Of a stretch of 64,000 nt of DNA, positions 49,559 to 59,106 are shown in pieces. The notes under the pieces were generated by a model that was not told the DNA's origin, did no database searches, and worked only from the letters and a program-made list of their open reading frames with translations. Position 1 is the stretch's first letter. The number at the start of each line of letters is the position of its first letter. Origin of the DNA: JAJEAD01 sp965221555 (GTDB lineage: Bacteria > Pseudomonadota > Gammaproteobacteria > HK1); contig OZ244895.1 in the NCBI GenBank assembly GCA_965221555.1, positions 3,038,001 to 3,102,000 on the forward strand, given 5' to 3'. The position numbers and the translations under genes were made by a program.

Positions 49559-50518
49559 TCACTCCTGGAAGCGGCCGACGGTCATCAGGCGGCGGTATCG
49601 TGCCTCCAGCATCGAGGACATATCCATGTTCTCCAGGGCCCGCAACTCTTCGAGCAGGACCCGTTTCAACTCCCGCGCGCAGGCGTCCGCGTCACGATGG
49701 GCGCCGCCCACCGGCTCCTCGATGATCCGGTCGATAAGGGCAAGCTGCTTCAGGCGCTCGGAGGTGATCGCCATCGCCTCCGCGGCCTCGGGGGCCCGTT
49801 CCGCGCTTCGCCAGAGAATGGAAGCGCAACCCTCGGGGGAGATGACCGAGTACGTGCTGTACTGCAACATCATGATGCGATCGCCGATCCCGATCGCGAG
49901 CGCGCCGCCCGATCCCCCTTCGCCGATCACGGTGCACAGTATCGGGGTGGGCAAGGTGGCCATCTCGAACAGGTTCCGCGCGATCGCCTCGCTCTGCCCA
50001 CGCTCTTCCGCCCCCACGCCGGGGTAGGCGCCGGGAGTGTCGATGAGGGTCAGCACCGGAAGCTGGAAGCGGGCTCCGAGGCGCATGAGACGCAGGGCCT
50101 TGCGGTATCCCTCGGGGCCGGGCATGCCGAAGCGCCGGCCGAGCTTCTCCTTGGTGTTGCGGCCCTTCTGATGACCGATCACCACCACCGGACGGCCTTC
50201 CAGTCGGCACAGCCCCCCGACCACCGCCGGATCGTCGGAGAAGCTCCGGTCTCCGTGCAGCTCCTCGAAGTCGGTGAAGATTCTCTCGATGTAGTCCAGG
50301 GTGTAGGGCCGCTCGGGATGGCGCGCCAGTTGCGAGATCTGCCAGGCGGAGAGCTTCGAGAAGGTGGACTTCGCGAGCTCCTGGCTCTTTCGCTGGAGGC
50401 GGGCGATCTCCTCTTCGATGTCGAGACCGGGATCCGCCTCGACCCGCCGCAGCTCGTCGATCTTCGCCTCGAGCTCGGCGATGGGCCGTTCGAAATCGAG
50501 GAAATTGTTGCGCTTCAT
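49559..50518 (-). CDS. accA: Acetyl-CoA carboxylase carboxyltransferase subunit alpha
   Basis: 319 residues, the same length as the E. coli protein. The start is the ATG at 50518, which overlaps the dnaE stop (ATGA); an open frame upstream lies inside dnaE. Characteristic segments are RRVEADPGLDIEEEIARL, RLMRLGARFQLPVLTLIDTP and GEGGSGGALAIGIGDRIMML. It forms the carboxyltransferase with AccD to make malonyl-CoA for fatty acid synthesis. dnaE-accA adjacency is classic for gammaproteobacteria. Confidence 0.95.
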   Translation of the reverse strand: MKRNNFLDFERPIAELEAKIDELRRVEADPGLDIEEEIARLQRKSQELAKSTFSKLSAWQISQLARHPERPYTLDYIERIFTDFEELHGDRSFSDDPAVVGGLCRLEGRPVVVIGHQKGRNTKEKLGRRFGMPGPEGYRKALRLMRLGARFQLPVLTLIDTPGAYPGVGAEERGQSEAIARNLFEMATLPTPILCTVIGEGGSGGALAIGIGDRIMMLQYSTYSVISPEGCASILWRSAERAPEAAEAMAITSERLKQLALIDRIIEEPVGGAHRDADACARELKRVLLEELRALENMDMSSMLEARYRRLMTVGRFQE

Positions 50519-53500
50519 CGATACTCCAGCGAGACCCGGTCCCTTCCCGCCAGCTCCTTCAGGTGCGCAAGCAGCTCGTCGGTGGGACGCACCCGCCACT
50601 GGTCTCCGAGCGGCATTCTGACCCGAGCATCGCGGCGGCAATAGTCTATGCACACCGGCGTCGATCCGCCCGGGGTGCCGCGCATCGCCTCGGCGATCGA
50701 GCGCAGCAGTCCGCTGTCGGCGTCAGCGTCGGCGTCGTCCAGGCGCAGCGCGATACGCTTGGCCCTCGCCGCCCTCGCCTCCTCCAGGTCATGGACCCGC
50801 TCCACCACGATGGAGTGCCCCCCGCTCCACTCGTCGGCGGCGACCTCTCCCTCCAGCACGATGAGTCGGTCCTTGACCAGTGCCTCCCGGTACCGCTGAT
50901 AGGCTTCGGCATAGACCACCGCCTCGGCCCGGGCGCTCCGGTCGTCGAGGCTGACGATCGCCATGCGTCCCTTGCGGCTGTTGGTGGTGCGCAGACCGAC
51001 CACCAGCCCGGCCACCACCGCATTTCTGCCGGAGAGCGCGCCCAGGGAATCCAGCCGCCCCGAGACTATCTCGGAGAGCTCCGACTCGAAGCTCGCGATG
51101 GGATGCCCGGAGAGGTACACGCCGAGGGTCTCCTTCTCACCCCTCAGGCGCTCCTGTTCCGACCACTCGGGCGCGTCGATGAAGGAATCGCCGCTTTCGA
51201 CATCGGCCGTGGCGCCCGCGAACCCGAACATGTCGTCCTGCCCGGCCACCGCATCGCGGCTGTACTGCTCCGCCGCCAGCATCGCCTTGGGCAGCGTGGC
51301 GAACATCGAGGCGCGCGAGGGGCCGAGTCGATCCAGGGCTCCGGCGCGGATCAGCGCCTCCAGAGCGCGACGGTTTACCCGGCGGGCATCGATGCGGCGG
51401 CAGAAATCGAAGAGGTCCCGGAAGGGTCCCGCCGCGTTGCGGTCCTCGACGATGCTTGCGACCGCGCTCTGCCCCATTCCCTTGAGCGCCCCGAGCCCGT
51501 AGCGGATCTCGCGCGGGCCGGCGACCGAGAACGCGTATTCGGACTCGTTGACGTCCGGCGGCGAGACCTCGAGGGAGAGCGCTTCGCACTCGTCGATCAT
51601 CACCACGACCTTGTCGGTGTTGTCCATGTCCGCGGACAGGACCGCGGCCATGAATGCGGCCGGATGGTGCGCCTTGAGCCACGCGGTCTGGTATCCGATG
51701 AGTGCGTAGGCGGCGGAGTGCGCGCGATTGAATCCGTACCCCGCGAACTTTTCCATGATGTCGAAGATTGCGCTCGCGACACCGGCAGCCACTTCGCGCT
51801 TGCGCGCCCCGTCGAGGAACACCGCGCGCTGCTTGGCCATCTCCTCCGGCTGCTTCTTGCCCATCGCCTTGCGCAGCACGTCGGCGCCGCCCAGGGTGTA
51901 TCCCGCCAGGACCTGGGCGATCTGCATGACCTGCTCCTGGTACAGCACCACGCCGTAAGTGGGCTTGAGGATCGGCTCCAGGTCCGGGTGGAGGTAGCTC
52001 ACCGGCACGCGTCCGTGCTTCCTCGCAACGAAGTCCTCGACCATGCCCGACTGCTGCGGTCCCGGCCGAATGAGGGCGTTCAGCGCGGTCACGTCGTCGA
52101 AAGTGTCGGGCACCAGGCGTCGGATGAGGTCCTTGCAAAGCGGTGACTCGAGCTGAAACACCGCGGTGGTCGCGGCCCGCTGGATGAGCGCGTAGGTGTC
52201 GGGGTCGTCGAGCGGAATCGCGCCGAGATCAAGCGGCGCCTCACCGCGGGCCGCCCGCTCGGCGTCGATGCTTCGCACCGCGCGGTCGATGATGGTCAGG
52301 GTGCGCAGTCCCAGCAGGTCGAACTTGACGAGACCGGTCGCCTCGATGTCGTCCTTGTCGAGCTGGGTGACGAGAGTGCCGTCCGGCTCGCGATAGAGCG
52401 CGGTGTACTCGGTGAGCGCGCTTGGCGCGATGACGACGCCGCCGGCATGGCGCCCCGCGTTGCGCGCGAGACCTTCCAGTCTGCACGCGAGATCGATGAT
52501 TGCGCGTGCGTCCTCGTCCTCCTCGCAGCGTGTCTTGAGGGCCTCCTCGCCAAGCGCGCGCGCGAGCGTCATGCCGAGGTCCGGCGGAATCAGCTTGGCG
52601 AGCTGGTCGACGAATCCATAGGGGAACCCGAGCACGCGCCCGACATCGCGCACCACCGCGCGCGCCGCCATCGTGCCGAAGGTGATGATCTGAGCGACCC
52701 TCTCTCCTCCCGGCGACGTTGCGGCGTGGCGCCTTGCGACGTATTCGATAACCCGGTCCCGCCCATCCATGCAGAAGTCGATGTCGAAGTCGGGCAGGGA
52801 CACCCGTTCCGGGTTGAGAAAGCGCTCGAAGAGCAACTCGTGCTCTATGGGATCGAGATCGGTGATGCCCAGGGCGTAACCGACCAGTGATCCGGCGCCC
52901 GATCCGCGGCCGGGTCCCACCGGCACCCCGTTCTCCCGCGCCCAGCGAGTGAAGTCGGCGACGATGAGGAAGTACCCGGCGAAGCCCATGCGGATGATGA
53001 CGTCGAGCTCCATCTCCAGGCGTGTGCGGTACGGCGCGGGCTCGACCGGCGCGGCGCGCCGTTCGGTGAGGCGACTCTCGAGGCCGGCCTCGGCCTGGCT
53101 TCTCAGGCAGTCCGGCGGCGTGGTGCCCGCCGGCACCGGGAAGTCCGGAAGGTGGTCCTGCCCGAGTGCGAGCTCCAGGTTGCAGCGCTTGGCGATCTCG
53201 ACGCTGTTCTCGAGCGCCTCGGGAAGATCCGCGAAGAGCTCGGCCATCTCCCGCGGCGAGCGCAGGTATTGCTGGTCCGTGTAGCGCCGGACCCGGCGAG
53301 GATCCTCCAGTGTCCGGCCCTCCTGGATGCACACCCGCGCCTCGTGGGCCTCGAAGTCGTCGCGGCGCAGAAAGCGGACCTGGTTGGTGGCCACCACCGG
53401 CACATCGAACTCGACGGCCAGCTCCAGGGCTCGATCGAGGTACTCCTGCTCGTGCTCGCGGCCGGTGCGGTGCACCTCCAGGTAATAACGCTCCGGAAAC

Positions 53501-53979
53501 ACTCGCAGCCAGCTCTCCAGGCGCCGGCGGGCCGCGTCCGCACGGTCGGCGAGCAGGGCTTGACCGACATCACCGCGCAGCCCTCCGGACAGCGCGATCA
53601 GCCCCGGCAGTCCGTCTTCCAGCCACGCGGGGTCGAGCATCGGAGACCCCTTTGTCCACCCCTGCGCGTAGGTCCGGGACACCAGGCGCAGCAGCCGCGC
53701 ATAGCCGTCGCGATCCTGACAGAGAAGGATGAGGCGGGCGGGCTCATGGGGATCGAAGTCGTTGGGCAGTGCGATGTCCACCCCGATTATCGGCTTGACC
53801 CCCTTGCTGCACGCGGCGCGGAAGAACTTGACGGTCGAGAACAGGTTCCCGCATTCGGTGACCGCGAGAGCCGGAATCTCCGCCTCGAGGCAGGATTCCA
53901 CGAGAGGCGCGATGCGCACGATGCCGTCGACCAGCGAGTACTCGGTGCGCAGATTGAGGTGGACGAATTGGGCGGACAT
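50515..53979 (-). CDS. dnaE: DNA polymerase III subunit alpha
   Basis: 1154 residues from the ATG at 53979. The N-terminal PHP domain starts AQFVHLNLRTEYSLVDGIVR. The polymerase core holds the catalytic aspartates in LPDFDIDFCMDGRDRVIEYV, and VGPGRGSGAGSLVGYALGIT is the dNTP-binding loop. FGFNRAHSAAYALIGYQTAW and a C-terminal OB-fold (about 1000-1080) complete the replicase. Its stop overlaps the accA start, coupling the two. Confidence 0.95.
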   Translation of the reverse strand: MSAQFVHLNLRTEYSLVDGIVRIAPLVESCLEAEIPALAVTECGNLFSTVKFFRAACSKGVKPIIGVDIALPNDFDPHEPARLILLCQDRDGYARLLRLVSRTYAQGWTKGSPMLDPAWLEDGLPGLIALSGGLRGDVGQALLADRADAARRRLESWLRVFPERYYLEVHRTGREHEQEYLDRALELAVEFDVPVVATNQVRFLRRDDFEAHEARVCIQEGRTLEDPRRVRRYTDQQYLRSPREMAELFADLPEALENSVEIAKRCNLELALGQDHLPDFPVPAGTTPPDCLRSQAEAGLESRLTERRAAPVEPAPYRTRLEMELDVIIRMGFAGYFLIVADFTRWARENGVPVGPGRGSGAGSLVGYALGITDLDPIEHELLFERFLNPERVSLPDFDIDFCMDGRDRVIEYVARRHAATSPGGERVAQIITFGTMAARAVVRDVGRVLGFPYGFVDQLAKLIPPDLGMTLARALGEEALKTRCEEDEDARAIIDLACRLEGLARNAGRHAGGVVIAPSALTEYTALYREPDGTLVTQLDKDDIEATGLVKFDLLGLRTLTIIDRAVRSIDAERAARGEAPLDLGAIPLDDPDTYALIQRAATTAVFQLESPLCKDLIRRLVPDTFDDVTALNALIRPGPQQSGMVEDFVARKHGRVPVSYLHPDLEPILKPTYGVVLYQEQVMQIAQVLAGYTLGGADVLRKAMGKKQPEEMAKQRAVFLDGARKREVAAGVASAIFDIMEKFAGYGFNRAHSAAYALIGYQTAWLKAHHPAAFMAAVLSADMDNTDKVVVMIDECEALSLEVSPPDVNESEYAFSVAGPREIRYGLGALKGMGQSAVASIVEDRNAAGPFRDLFDFCRRIDARRVNRRALEALIRAGALDRLGPSRASMFATLPKAMLAAEQYSRDAVAGQDDMFGFAGATADVESGDSFIDAPEWSEQERLRGEKETLGVYLSGHPIASFESELSEIVSGRLDSLGALSGRNAVVAGLVVGLRTTNSRKGRMAIVSLDDRSARAEAVVYAEAYQRYREALVKDRLIVLEGEVAADEWSGGHSIVVERVHDLEEARAARAKRIALRLDDADADADSGLLRSIAEAMRGTPGGSTPVCIDYCRRDARVRMPLGDQWRVRPTDELLAHLKELAGRDRVSLEYR

Positions 53980-54187
53980 GGCGGCGGGTGGGAGGGGGAA
54001 CCCGGATTCTATCCCGGATTCTTCACCACCCTTGCAAAGGGGAGACCCCCACATCCCGGGGGGCGGCGCGTCGAGGGTCGGGGCGTGGGCTCCGGATGCA
54101 AACGCCCGTGCTCCTGGCGCGAACGGCCAAGCGCGCGCCGCCGCGAATCCGTGAAGTACGGCGGCGGGGTCATGGGCCCCTCTCTCG

Positions 54188-54787
54188 CTACCCGGTGCCC
54201 CCCGACCGCATTTCGGCCGCGCGCCGCACCGGCGCAAAAGTCTGGCGGTGCGCGGGGCATGGACCATGGCGCTCGAGCGCCCGCCGGTGGCTGCGAGTCG
54301 GGTAGCCCTTGTTGGAGGCGAATCCGTACTCCGGATGACGCCGATCGAGAAGCACCATCGTGCGATCCCGTTCCACCTTCGCGATGATGGACGCCGCCGA
54401 AATCTCGGGAACGGTCGAGTCGCCCGAGACGATGCACCGCGCTTCGCAATCGAAACGGGGAAGCTGGTTGCCATCGACGAGCACGAGGGTGGAGCGAAGC
54501 GGAAGCGCCTCCACCGCGCGCCGCATGGCGAGCAGGGTCGCCCGCAGAATGTCGAGCGCATCGATTTCCGCAACGCTTGCGCTCGCGACCGCGAAGCCCC
54601 TGGCCCGCGCCCGGATCGCGCCGGCCAGACGCTCCCGAGCCCGAGCGGTGAGGACCTTGGAATCGGCGAGGCCCCGAATGGGACGGTGCGGGTCGAGGAT
54701 CACCGCCGCCGCCACCACCGGGCCGGCGAGAGGCCCGCGTCCCGCCTCGTCCACGCCCGCCACAATTGGCCCATCGCTCCCGATCAC
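54188..54787 (-). CDS. rnhB: Ribonuclease HII
   Basis: 199 residues. The active-site D13-E14 lie in VAGVDEAGRGPLAGPVVAAA, with LADSKVLTARARERL and the VDGNQLP and ISAASIIAKVERD segments following. It removes single ribonucleotides and RNA primers from DNA. It sits between dnaE and the inserted amine oxidase gene; in the standard cluster it follows lpxB directly. The 208 bp between it and dnaE (53980-54187) hold no gene. Confidence 0.94.
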   Translation of the reverse strand: MIGSDGPIVAGVDEAGRGPLAGPVVAAAVILDPHRPIRGLADSKVLTARARERLAGAIRARARGFAVASASVAEIDALDILRATLLAMRRAVEALPLRSTLVLVDGNQLPRFDCEARCIVSGDSTVPEISAASIIAKVERDRTMVLLDRRHPEYGFASNKGYPTRSHRRALERHGPCPAHRQTFAPVRRAAEMRSGGTG

Positions 54788-54856
54788 GCAACCTCCCCGC
54801 TCTCTCCGCCCGGCATGGGAATCTTGCGTCTTCCCGCGCCGCCGCGTGGCGCCGGG

Positions 54857-56206
54857 TCAGGAGGAAAGAAGCGCTCTGGAGACCTGCCCGGCGGTGTCCA
54901 CTCCGCTCTTGTGCGCGCCGCCGACCGTCGCCCACTCGTCGGAGCTGCAGGCTTCGCCTGCGAACCATATCCGCTCGCCGACCGGCCGGCGAAGCACCGA
55001 TCGCATCCGGTACGCACCCGGCCGGGCCGAAGCGTAGGATCCGCGGGTCAGCGTATTGTGCCCCCATCGCGTGAAGTGAGCCTTGACGAGATGGCGGTCC
55101 ACGTCGATGTTGAGGATCACGCGCAATTCCCACTTGGCGAAATCGATCGCCGCCTCGGGGCCCGCCTCCTCGAGCTCCATGGCAAAGTCCCCGCCCACGT
55201 CGGCCAGGGCGAGCCCGGTGCCCGAGACATTGGTCTTCAGCCCCATGAGGGCCGGCGAATGCGAGCCGTGAGTCCCCATGTTGTATAGCAGGTACTCGTC
55301 CGGGCCGGTCCCGAACACGTTCTGATCGAACAAGAGCGCGATGTGGTTGTACACGCCCATGCTGATGGCATTAATGGACTCCCTTTTCTCAAGCGGCAGA
55401 CTGGGGACGAACACGATGTCCACGTTCGCGAGGACCCCGGTGGACACCGTGAGGATGCATGCTCTCGCGCGGATTCTCCCCGAGTCGGCGGTCTCGACGA
55501 TGACGCCGCTGCCGCTCCAATCGACCCGCGTCACGCGCGTCGACAAGGCAACGTCCAGTCCTCGGGCGGAGTGGGCGACGATGGCGCCGTAGCCCTCCTT
55601 GCAGAACCAGTCCTGGCCATCCTCGGAGTTCCACCAGTCGACGCACGAGAAGTCGTCGAAGTCCTTGGCCATCTCCCACGGCCCGATTGCGAAGTGCACC
55701 AGATCGTCCCAGAGCCCGGCGTCGGGCACGACCGAGGCGGGGCTCACGTCCTGACCCTTGCGCCCGGCGGTCGAGATCGCCCGGATCGCGGCACGATAGG
55801 CGGCCTGGTACTCGGCGATCTCCTCCGGGGTCGCCTTTCGATCGCCGTAGTAGAGAGACTGCTTGTCGGGATCCGGATAGACGTTGAAACCGTTCTGCAG
55901 GCCGTGGATGAGGAAGGGATTGGTCGCCCCCCGATGGAGCCAGTGGGCTCCGATGTCGTAGGGCACGCCGAAGATCGTGTGGTCGGTATGCGCCCTGCCT
56001 CCGACCCGATTACTCGCCTCCAGGGTCATCACTGACAGTCCTCGTGAGAGCAGGCTCCGGGCGGCGGCGAGCCCGGCTGCGCCCGCCCCCACCACCACCA
56101 CGTCGACATCCGCCGCGGCGTTCGCCCGAGACGCGAACCAGGGCGCCGCGAGGGAGGCTCCACTTGCGATGAAACGCCGTCTCGAGAGGGTACGCTTCGG
56201 GTTCAC
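54857..56206 (-). CDS. Tat-exported flavin monoamine oxidase family protein
   Basis: 449 residues from the GTG at 56206 (a further ATG at 56248 is possible). The Tat signal S8-R-R-R-F (TLSRRRFIASGASLA) and cleavage near ANA (30) precede the FAD motif VVVVGAGAAGLAAARSLL and the amine-oxidase EASNRVGGRAHTDHT. The C-terminal FAD segment GERIWFAGEACSSDEWATVG is complete. It oxidises amines or amino acids in the periplasm. It is not part of the usual lpxB-rnhB pair, so it appears to have been inserted there. Confidence 0.88.
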   Translation of the reverse strand: MNPKRTLSRRRFIASGASLAAPWFASRANAAADVDVVVVGAGAAGLAAARSLLSRGLSVMTLEASNRVGGRAHTDHTIFGVPYDIGAHWLHRGATNPFLIHGLQNGFNVYPDPDKQSLYYGDRKATPEEIAEYQAAYRAAIRAISTAGRKGQDVSPASVVPDAGLWDDLVHFAIGPWEMAKDFDDFSCVDWWNSEDGQDWFCKEGYGAIVAHSARGLDVALSTRVTRVDWSGSGVIVETADSGRIRARACILTVSTGVLANVDIVFVPSLPLEKRESINAISMGVYNHIALLFDQNVFGTGPDEYLLYNMGTHGSHSPALMGLKTNVSGTGLALADVGGDFAMELEEAGPEAAIDFAKWELRVILNIDVDRHLVKAHFTRWGHNTLTRGSYASARPGAYRMRSVLRRPVGERIWFAGEACSSDEWATVGGAHKSGVDTAGQVSRALLSS

Positions 56207-56291
56207 GAGCCTTGCGCCCCGTGAAGCCGCATACCGCACCGGGACCATCGGGTCTGCCGTTGGCAGTGCGTTGTTCGGCTGCAGTGTCTGG

Positions 56292-57506
56292 TCATTGGCC
56301 TTCCTGCTGACCTCGAATCGCCGCGTCGCTCTGCGGGCTGCTCGCGCGGAGCTCCGGCTTGCGGGACCTTCGCGCCAGGAGCTCAAGCACCGCGGCGGCG
56401 GCGCGGTGGCTGGCATCGTTTCGCAGGGTATGGCGAATTCTAGCGAACTCCACTTCAAGCAACGACACCGCTTCAGGGTGATCGAGATATCGAAGCACCG
56501 CGGCCCCGAGATGTGCGCCGTTGGCCCGGTCCTGCAGCAGCTCCGGAACGAGAGCGCGGCCCGCGAGGAGATTGGGCAGGCCGACATGGGCGACGTGCAG
56601 GAGTCTGCGTCCAATCTCCCAGGTGAGGGCGCGAGTGCGATAGGTGATGACCATTGGACGCCCATGGAGGAGCGCTTCCAGAGTAGCGGTACCCGAAGCG
56701 GCGAGCACGACATCCGCCGCGGCCATCGCCGACCATGACTCGCCGTCGAGAATCCGCACGTCGAGGCCGCGCCCCCCTTCCTCCAGCACCGACTCGAAGT
56801 GGCGGCGCAGCGAGGGAGCGGCGATCGGAGCCAGGAAGCAGATCGGGTCGCGGCGCGCCGCGAGCCAGCGAGCGGCTTCCACCATGGGAGCGGCGAGCCG
56901 AGCGATCTCGGAATGTCGGCTGCCCGGCAGAAGGGCCACGACCCTCGCATCGCCAGGCAGACGCAGGCGTCTTCGCTCCGCCCTTTGATCCGGAGGGTCG
57001 GGCACCTCGTCCGCGCTCGGGTGACCGACGAAAGTCGCCGGCACTCCCCACTCCGCGTAGAAGTCCGCTTCGAAAGGAAAGAGCGCCAGAAGCAGGTCGG
57101 CGGCGCGGGCGATCTTGCGCACCCGGTAGCGCCGCCACGCCCAGACCGAGGGACTCACATAGTGCACCGTCGGGATGCCGGCTCGACGCAGTCGCTGCTC
57201 CAGGCCGAGGTTGAAGTCCGGCGCGTCCACACCCACGAACAGGTCGGGAGGATTCGCGATCCAGGCGCGGGCCAGGCGGTGGCGCACCGGCAGGAGAGCG
57301 AGGTAGCGCGGCACTGCCTCGACGAGCCCGACGACGGACAAGCGTTCCATCGGATAGAGGCTGCGGCAACCCGCCTCGATCATGGCGGGTCCGGCGATGC
57401 CCTCGAAGCGGGCATCCGGAAAGCGCTCCCGCAGAGCGCGCACGAGCCCCGCGCCGAGGCGATCCCCCGACGCCTCCCCCGCGGCCAGAGCTACCCGCAA
57501 CGTCAC
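56292..57506 (-). CDS. lpxB: Lipid-A-disaccharide synthase
   Basis: 404 residues from the GTG at 57506. Family segments are ALAAGEASGDRLGAGLVRAL, PTVHYVSPSVWAWRRYRVRK and VVALLPGSRHSEIARLAAPM. It joins UDP-diacylglucosamine and lipid X in lipid A synthesis at the inner membrane. It lies downstream of lpxA, but the two are separated by 386 bp that hold the MITE-like repeat, so lpxB may depend on read-through. Confidence 0.94.
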   Translation of the reverse strand: MTLRVALAAGEASGDRLGAGLVRALRERFPDARFEGIAGPAMIEAGCRSLYPMERLSVVGLVEAVPRYLALLPVRHRLARAWIANPPDLFVGVDAPDFNLGLEQRLRRAGIPTVHYVSPSVWAWRRYRVRKIARAADLLLALFPFEADFYAEWGVPATFVGHPSADEVPDPPDQRAERRRLRLPGDARVVALLPGSRHSEIARLAAPMVEAARWLAARRDPICFLAPIAAPSLRRHFESVLEEGGRGLDVRILDGESWSAMAAADVVLAASGTATLEALLHGRPMVITYRTRALTWEIGRRLLHVAHVGLPNLLAGRALVPELLQDRANGAHLGAAVLRYLDHPEAVSLLEVEFARIRHTLRNDASHRAAAAVLELLARRSRKPELRASSPQSDAAIRGQQEGQ

Positions 57507-57640
57507 GGTGCGTCTCCATGAAGCCCAAGTCCGGGCATGTGATTGCCAAATCTCACCAGTTCACCATCGTGGACGCGCATCCGCTCGCAAGGACGGTTGG
57601 CAACGCGAGTTCCGGGCGCGGCAAAACACCATCGGGTCAC

Positions 57641-57820
57641 AACCCGGATGTTTCACCGATTTTCGTAGCGAGGGCGCCAAGATGCCGTGATAGTGGGGCG
57701 CACGCACTGAAAGACGCTGAAGGCGTAGCCGACACTACGTCGAAGCGGCTTGAGGGAGTACGGCCCGCTAACACGAGCATACTGGTGGCCGCAGTAGGAA
57801 ATCGGTGAAACATCCGGGTT
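57641..57820. repeat. MITE-like repeat, copy 2 (180 bp)
   Basis: Bounded by perfect 22-bp inverted repeats, AACCCGGATGTTTCACCGAT... at 57641-57662 and its complement at 57799-57820. The interior matches copy 1 at 11513-11694 closely. No coding capacity. It lies between lpxA and lpxB. Confidence 0.88.
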
Positions 57821-57840
57821 AGTCCCGCGCACCGCACAAT

Positions 57841-57897
57841 CTCGGCATCCTCGCGCCCGAAACAACAGTAAATCGGTAACCTGTCTTGCGGGCTACC
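57841..57897. repeat. Degenerate MITE-like end abutting lpxA
   Basis: CTCGGCATCCTCGCGCCCGA, then AATCGGTAACCTGTCTTGCG and GGCTACC resemble the end of the repeat in reverse orientation. The lpxA stop codon (57895-57893) falls within it. Confidence 0.6.
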
Positions 57898-58660
57898 GGA
57901 CGATTCCCCGCTGCGATCGAAGCAGGAAATCACGCAGGTTGCGCACCTCCTGCGATGTCTCCGCCAGCGCCGCGAGCTCGGCAAGCGCCTGTTCCAGGCT
58001 CTTTCCCTGACGGTACACGATCCGGTAGGCGCGCCGGAGGTCCTGAAGCTGTTCGGGACCATAGCCCCGGCGTTTGAGGCCTTCGCGGTTGAGGCCATGG
58101 GCACGGGCGAAGTTCCCGGCGACGGTCACGTAGGGGGGCACGTCCTTGAGGATCACCGCTCCCATCGCGGTAAAGCTGTGGGCGCCGATCGCGCAGAACT
58201 GATGCACCACGCTGAAGGCGCCAAAGGCAGCCCAGTCGCCCACTTCCACATGACCGGCGAGCGTCGTCCCGTTCGCCATGACGGTATCCGATCCCACCTG
58301 GCAGTCGTGCGCGATGTGCACGTAAGCCATGATCCAGTTGCGGTCGCCCAATCGGGTGACGCCGCTGGCGCGAGTCCCGCGGTTGAAGGTGCAGAACTCT
58401 CGAATGACGTTGTCGTCGCCGATCTCCAGTCGGGTGGCCTCGCCGCGGAACTTCTTGTCCTGCGGCTCTTCGCCGAGCGAGCTGGACGCAAAGATTCGAT
58501 TGTTGCGGCCGATGGTGGTCGGCCCCCGGATGACGACGTAAGGACCGATGCTCGTCCCGGATCCGACACTGACCTCCGCGTCGATGATGGCGCCTGGGCC
58601 GACCTCCACATCGTCGGCGAGCCGAGCGGACGCATCGACGATCGCGCTCGGATGGATCAT
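57893..58660 (-). CDS. lpxA: UDP-N-acetylglucosamine acyltransferase
   Basis: 255 residues. Left-handed beta-helix hexapeptide repeats run from residue 1 to about 190, with catalytic His in GTTLAGHVEVGDWAAFGA and the C-terminal helical segment GLNREGLKRRGYGPEQLQDL. It starts lipid A synthesis by 3-O-acylating UDP-GlcNAc. The ATG overlaps the fabZ stop (ATGA). Confidence 0.95.
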   Translation of the reverse strand: MIHPSAIVDASARLADDVEVGPGAIIDAEVSVGSGTSIGPYVVIRGPTTIGRNNRIFASSSLGEEPQDKKFRGEATRLEIGDDNVIREFCTFNRGTRASGVTRLGDRNWIMAYVHIAHDCQVGSDTVMANGTTLAGHVEVGDWAAFGAFSVVHQFCAIGAHSFTAMGAVILKDVPPYVTVAGNFARAHGLNREGLKRRGYGPEQLQDLRRAYRIVYRQGKSLEQALAELAALAETSQEVRNLRDFLLRSQRGIVR

Positions 58661-59106
58661 TCACCGAGCGTCCGCAGTGCCCCCATGAGCTCGGCGTGCG
58701 CTACCACTCGGTCCCCGACGCGCGCCTCCGATCGGACCTTCCATACCCCCCGGGTGTCCCTCAGGCGGTCCACGCGCACCAGCAGTTGGTCGCCGGGCAC
58801 CACCGGGTGCCGGAAGCGGGCCCGGTCCACTCCGACGAAGTAGTAGATCGAGTCCGCGGGCGGCGGCTCCGCGAGCGAGCGCAGAGCGAGGATTCCCGTC
58901 GCCTGCGCCATCGCTTCGAGGATCAGCACCGCCGGCATTACCGGTTGACCCGGAAAATGCCCGGGAAAGAAAGGCTCATTGATGGTGACGTTCTTCAGCG
59001 CGAGCACGGACTCGCCCGGCGTGCACTCGATAATCCGATCGATGAGCAACATCGGATAGCGGTGCGGGAGATAGTCCAGCACCTTGGAAATGTCCATGTC
59101 GATCAT
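58657..59106 (-). CDS. fabZ: 3-hydroxyacyl-ACP dehydratase FabZ
   Basis: 149 residues. Hot-dog fold with catalytic His in FFPGHFPGQPVMPAV and Glu in LILEAMAQATG; the start KVLDYLPHRYPMLLIDRI is conserved. It dehydrates hydroxyacyl-ACP in fatty acid elongation and competes with LpxA for hydroxymyristoyl-ACP. The ATG at 59106 overlaps the lpxD stop; an ATG three codons later is also possible. Confidence 0.95.
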   Translation of the reverse strand: MIDMDISKVLDYLPHRYPMLLIDRIIECTPGESVLALKNVTINEPFFPGHFPGQPVMPAVLILEAMAQATGILALRSLAEPPPADSIYYFVGVDRARFRHPVVPGDQLLVRVDRLRDTRGVWKVRSEARVGDRVVAHAELMGALRTLGE

